NCBI GenBank assembly: GCA_016880695.1
Contig: JAEHCY010000055.1
Coordinates: forward strand, 1 to 10,815
Origin: Chromatiaceae bacterium
GTDB taxonomy: Bacteria > Pseudomonadota > Gammaproteobacteria > Chromatiales > Chromatiaceae
Direction: 5' to 3'
Length of the DNA: 10,815 nt
The first letter of the stretch is position 1. Every line of letters begins with the position of its first letter. The notes beneath the pieces are model-generated. The model worked only from the letters and a program-made list of their open reading frames with translations. It had not been told where the DNA came from and searched no databases. Made by a program: the position numbers and the translations under genes. This document shows positions 8,939 through 10,815 of this stretch, one piece after another.

Positions 8939-8957
8939 TCCAGCAGCGGTAGCACCG

Positions 8958-10415
8958 GTGCTGATCTTCGAGCAATCCCGACCCGGGCGGCGGGCCCTGG
9001 CCCAGGCGCCGCGGGAACGGGAACCGCTCGGGGGGATTCCCGAGCGGTTCCTGCGCCGGCGGTCGGCGGCGCTGCCGGAGGTTTCTGAGCTGCAGGTGGT
9101 GCGGCACTACACCCGCCTGTCCCAGCAGAACTTTTCCATCGATACCCACTTCTATCCGCTGGGCTCCTGCACCATGAAGTACAACCCCCGGGGCAGCCAT
9201 GCGCTGGCTATGCTTCCGGGGTTCCTTGCGCGTCACCCCCTCGCCCCGGACGGCCACAGCCAGGGGGTGATGGCCTGCCTCTACGAGCTCCAGGAGATCC
9301 TGAAGGCGGTCACCGGCATGGCGGCGGTGTCCCTGACCCCCGCCGCGGGTGCCAAGGGCGAGCTTGCCGGCGTAGCCATGATCCGTGCTTACCACCAGGC
9401 GCGCGGCGATGGCGAGCGCCGGGAGATGCTGGTGCCAGACGCGGCCCATGGGACCAATCCGGCCTCCGCGGTGATGGCCGGTTTCCAGGTGCGCGAGATC
9501 CCCACCGGGAGCGATGGGGACGTGGATCTGGCGGCCCTGGAACGGGTGGTGGGGCCCCGCACCGCCGGCATCATGCTGACCAATCCCTCCACCCTGGGGG
9601 TATTCGAGCGCCGGATTGGTCCCATCGCGGAGGCGGTGCACCGGGCGGGAGGGCTGCTCTACTACGACGGGGCCAACCTCAACGCCATCCTGGGCAAGGT
9701 GCGCCCCGGCGACATGGGCTTCGATGTCATCCACATGAACCTGCACAAGACCTTCTCCACCCCCCACGGCGGGGGCGGTCCGGGCGCCGGTCCGGTGGGG
9801 GTGTCGGCGCGGCTAGAGCCCTACCTGCCGGTGCCGATGGTGACCTTCGATGGTCACGACTACACCTGGGTGACCGAGCGGGAGCGCCCCCATAGCATCG
9901 GGCGCCTGTCGGCCTTCGCCGGCAATGTGGGGATTCTGCTGCGGGCCTATGTGTATGCCCGGATGCTCGGCCCCGAGGGCATGCGCCGGGTGGGCGAGTT
10001 TGCGACCCTCAACGCTAACTATCTGCTCAGCCGGCTGATCGCGGCGGGGTTCGAGCCGGCCTTCCCCGGACGGCGCGCGAGCCACGAGTTCATCATCACC
10101 TTGAGGCGGGCGGCGAAGGAGTTGGGTGTGACCACCATGGACTTCGCCAAACGCCTGCTCGACTACGGCTTTCATGCCCCCACCACCTACTTTCCGCTGC
10201 TGGTCCCGGAGTGCCTCCTGATCGAGCCCACCGAGACCGAGACCCCCGAGGCGCTGGATGCCTTCGTCGAGGCCCTGGTCAAGATCAAGCAAGAGGCCGA
10301 GGAGCAGCCGGATCTGGTGCGTTCGGCCCCCCATCGTATGCCGGTCAAGCGCCTTGACGATGTACGCGCCGCCCGCGAGCTCAACCTCCGATGGAGTGCT
10401 CACCAAGATGGGTAA
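8958..10415 (+). CDS. gcvPB: Glycine dehydrogenase (decarboxylating) subunit 2, P protein beta
   Basis: This is the catalytic half of the split P protein. The 485-residue product opens with [12 protein letters not shown] after a GTG start at 8958, matching the family's typical 'MLIFExSRPGRRAY'. The frame is open further upstream, but that part is a shadow of tpx. Conserved blocks are [14 protein letters not shown] (66-78), [12 protein letters not shown] (127-138), [11 protein letters not shown] (161-171), [11 protein letters not shown] (208-218), [10 protein letters not shown], and the PLP-binding [21 protein letters not shown] with the Schiff-base lysine at 264. The C-terminal part includes [30 protein letters not shown]. 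The gene begins 19 bases after tpx with only a weak ribosome binding site and a GTG codon, so coupling to tpx translation is possible. The last 8 bases overlap dgkA. Confidence 0.97.
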   Translation: MLIFEQSRPGRRALAQAPREREPLGGIPERFLRRRSAALPEVSELQVVRHYTRLSQQNFSIDTHFYPLGSCTMKYNPRGSHALAMLPGFLARHPLAPDGHSQGVMACLYELQEILKAVTGMAAVSLTPAAGAKGELAGVAMIRAYHQARGDGERREMLVPDAAHGTNPASAVMAGFQVREIPTGSDGDVDLAALERVVGPRTAGIMLTNPSTLGVFERRIGPIAEAVHRAGGLLYYDGANLNAILGKVRPGDMGFDVIHMNLHKTFSTPHGGGGPGAGPVGVSARLEPYLPVPMVTFDGHDYTWVTERERPHSIGRLSAFAGNVGILLRAYVYARMLGPEGMRRVGEFATLNANYLLSRLIAAGFEPAFPGRRASHEFIITLRRAAKELGVTTMDFAKRLLDYGFHAPTTYFPLLVPECLLIEPTETETPEALDAFVEALVKIKQEAEEQPDLVRSAPHRMPVKRLDDVRAARELNLRWSAHQDG

Positions 10416-10779
10416 CCAGACCGCCAAGGGGCTGCGCCGCCTGATCAACGCCTTCGGCTACTCCATGGCGGGGTTTCGCTCCTGCTTCGAGCATGAGGAG
10501 GCGTTCCGCCTTGAGGTTTACATTGTGGTGCCTCTGGTGCCGGTAGCCCTGTGGTGGGGGCAGACGCCGGTGGAGCGTGCGCTGCTGCTGGGGAGCCTAC
10601 TCCTGGTGCCGATCGTGGAGCTCCTCAACTCGGCGCTGGAGACGACCGTCGACCGGATTGGAGCGGAGCGCCATGAGCTGGCCGGCCGCGCCAAGGACAT
10701 CAGCTCTTCGGCGGTGCTGCTCGCGATCGTTCTCGCGGTGGCCGTCTGGGGCATCCTCCTGCTTCCGCGGCTGCTGTGA
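10408..10779 (+). CDS. dgkA: Diacylglycerol kinase (DgkA type, integral membrane)
   Basis: DgkA phosphorylates diacylglycerol to phosphatidic acid in the inner membrane, recycling lipid released by membrane-derived oligosaccharide and LPS modification. The 123-residue product matches the family length (E. coli 122). It has an amphipathic N-terminus ([29 protein letters not shown]) and three membrane segments at about 36-50, 57-73 and 100-119. The signature [27 protein letters not shown] lies at 71-97. Glu71, Asn74 and Glu78 align with the E. coli catalytic and metal-binding residues Glu69, Asn72 and Glu76. The ATG at 10408 lies within the last codons of gcvPB (8-base overlap), with GGAG at 10393-10396 as a rather distant ribosome binding site. 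This packing implies translational coupling to gcvPB. Only 36 bases remain after the stop. They include the palindrome GGGCATGCCC but no terminator. Confidence 0.95.
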   Translation: MGNQTAKGLRRLINAFGYSMAGFRSCFEHEEAFRLEVYIVVPLVPVALWWGQTPVERALLLGSLLLVPIVELLNSALETTVDRIGAERHELAGRAKDISSSAVLLAIVLAVAVWGILLLPRLL

Positions 10780-10815
10780 GGGGCATGCCCGGGGCGTCGG
10801 TCCTCCTGTTCGGGA

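Noticed and set aside
8376..8941. TGATCC occurs at the gcvPA stop (8376-8381) and at the tpx stop (8936-8941), resembling a target-site duplication flanking tpx.
   Set aside because: The repeat is a stop codon plus three bases, and the same TGATCC also follows the YbeL-like gene at 5148-5153. It is too short and too common to support an insertion event.
8922..9767. A 281-codon minus-strand open frame opposite gcvPB.
   Set aside because: It is a shadow of the strongly conserved gcvPB frame and resembles no family.
10781..10790. Perfect palindrome GGGCATGCCC just after dgkA, considered as a terminator.
   Set aside because: There is no T tract, the arms are too short for a loop, and the window ends 25 bases later.

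Overview
The window is GC-rich, densely coding DNA from a Gram-negative bacterium, most likely a gammaproteobacterium. The evidence is an LPS-assembly lipoprotein (LptE), an E. coli-like DgkA, and the leuS-lptE-holA cluster diverging from a YbeL-type zinc-ribbon gene, the same arrangement as in E. coli. A split glycine decarboxylase (gcvPA + gcvPB), the GC content and the gene order would suit Chromatiales-like lineages, but that placement is inference.

Left part (1-4450, minus strand): leuS, lptE and holA read leftwards as one transcription unit. Downstream of holA, where E. coli has nadD, the first ~230 bases hold only debris: a frameshifted C-terminal piece of a RelE/ParE-type toxin and, at the window edge, the N-terminal part of a WGR-domain protein interrupted by a stop codon. 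The 81-base lptE-holA gap contains a short sequence resembling a dispersed intergenic repeat.

Middle (4451-5464): a divergent intergenic region, the plus-strand YbeL/DUF1451-like gene, then a 314-base regulatory region. That region holds an inverted repeat, a candidate sigma70-type promoter, a tandem glycine riboswitch with a predicted leader-linker (P0) helix, and a strong intrinsic terminator just before gcvT.

Right part (5465-10779, plus strand): gcvT-gcvH-gcvPA-tpx-gcvPB-dgkA. T, H and the two halves of P make up the glycine cleavage system apart from the L protein (lipoamide dehydrogenase), which is not in the window. A thiol peroxidase gene sits between the two P-protein subunit genes, and dgkA overlaps the end of gcvPB by 8 bases. 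If transcription reads through, the riboswitch would bring peroxide defence and diacylglycerol kinase under glycine control.

Most of the window is ordinary core metabolism. I see no CRISPR array, intact mobile element, tRNA or rRNA. The points of most interest are the riboswitch-terminator architecture, the nested tpx gene, and the gene debris next to holA.
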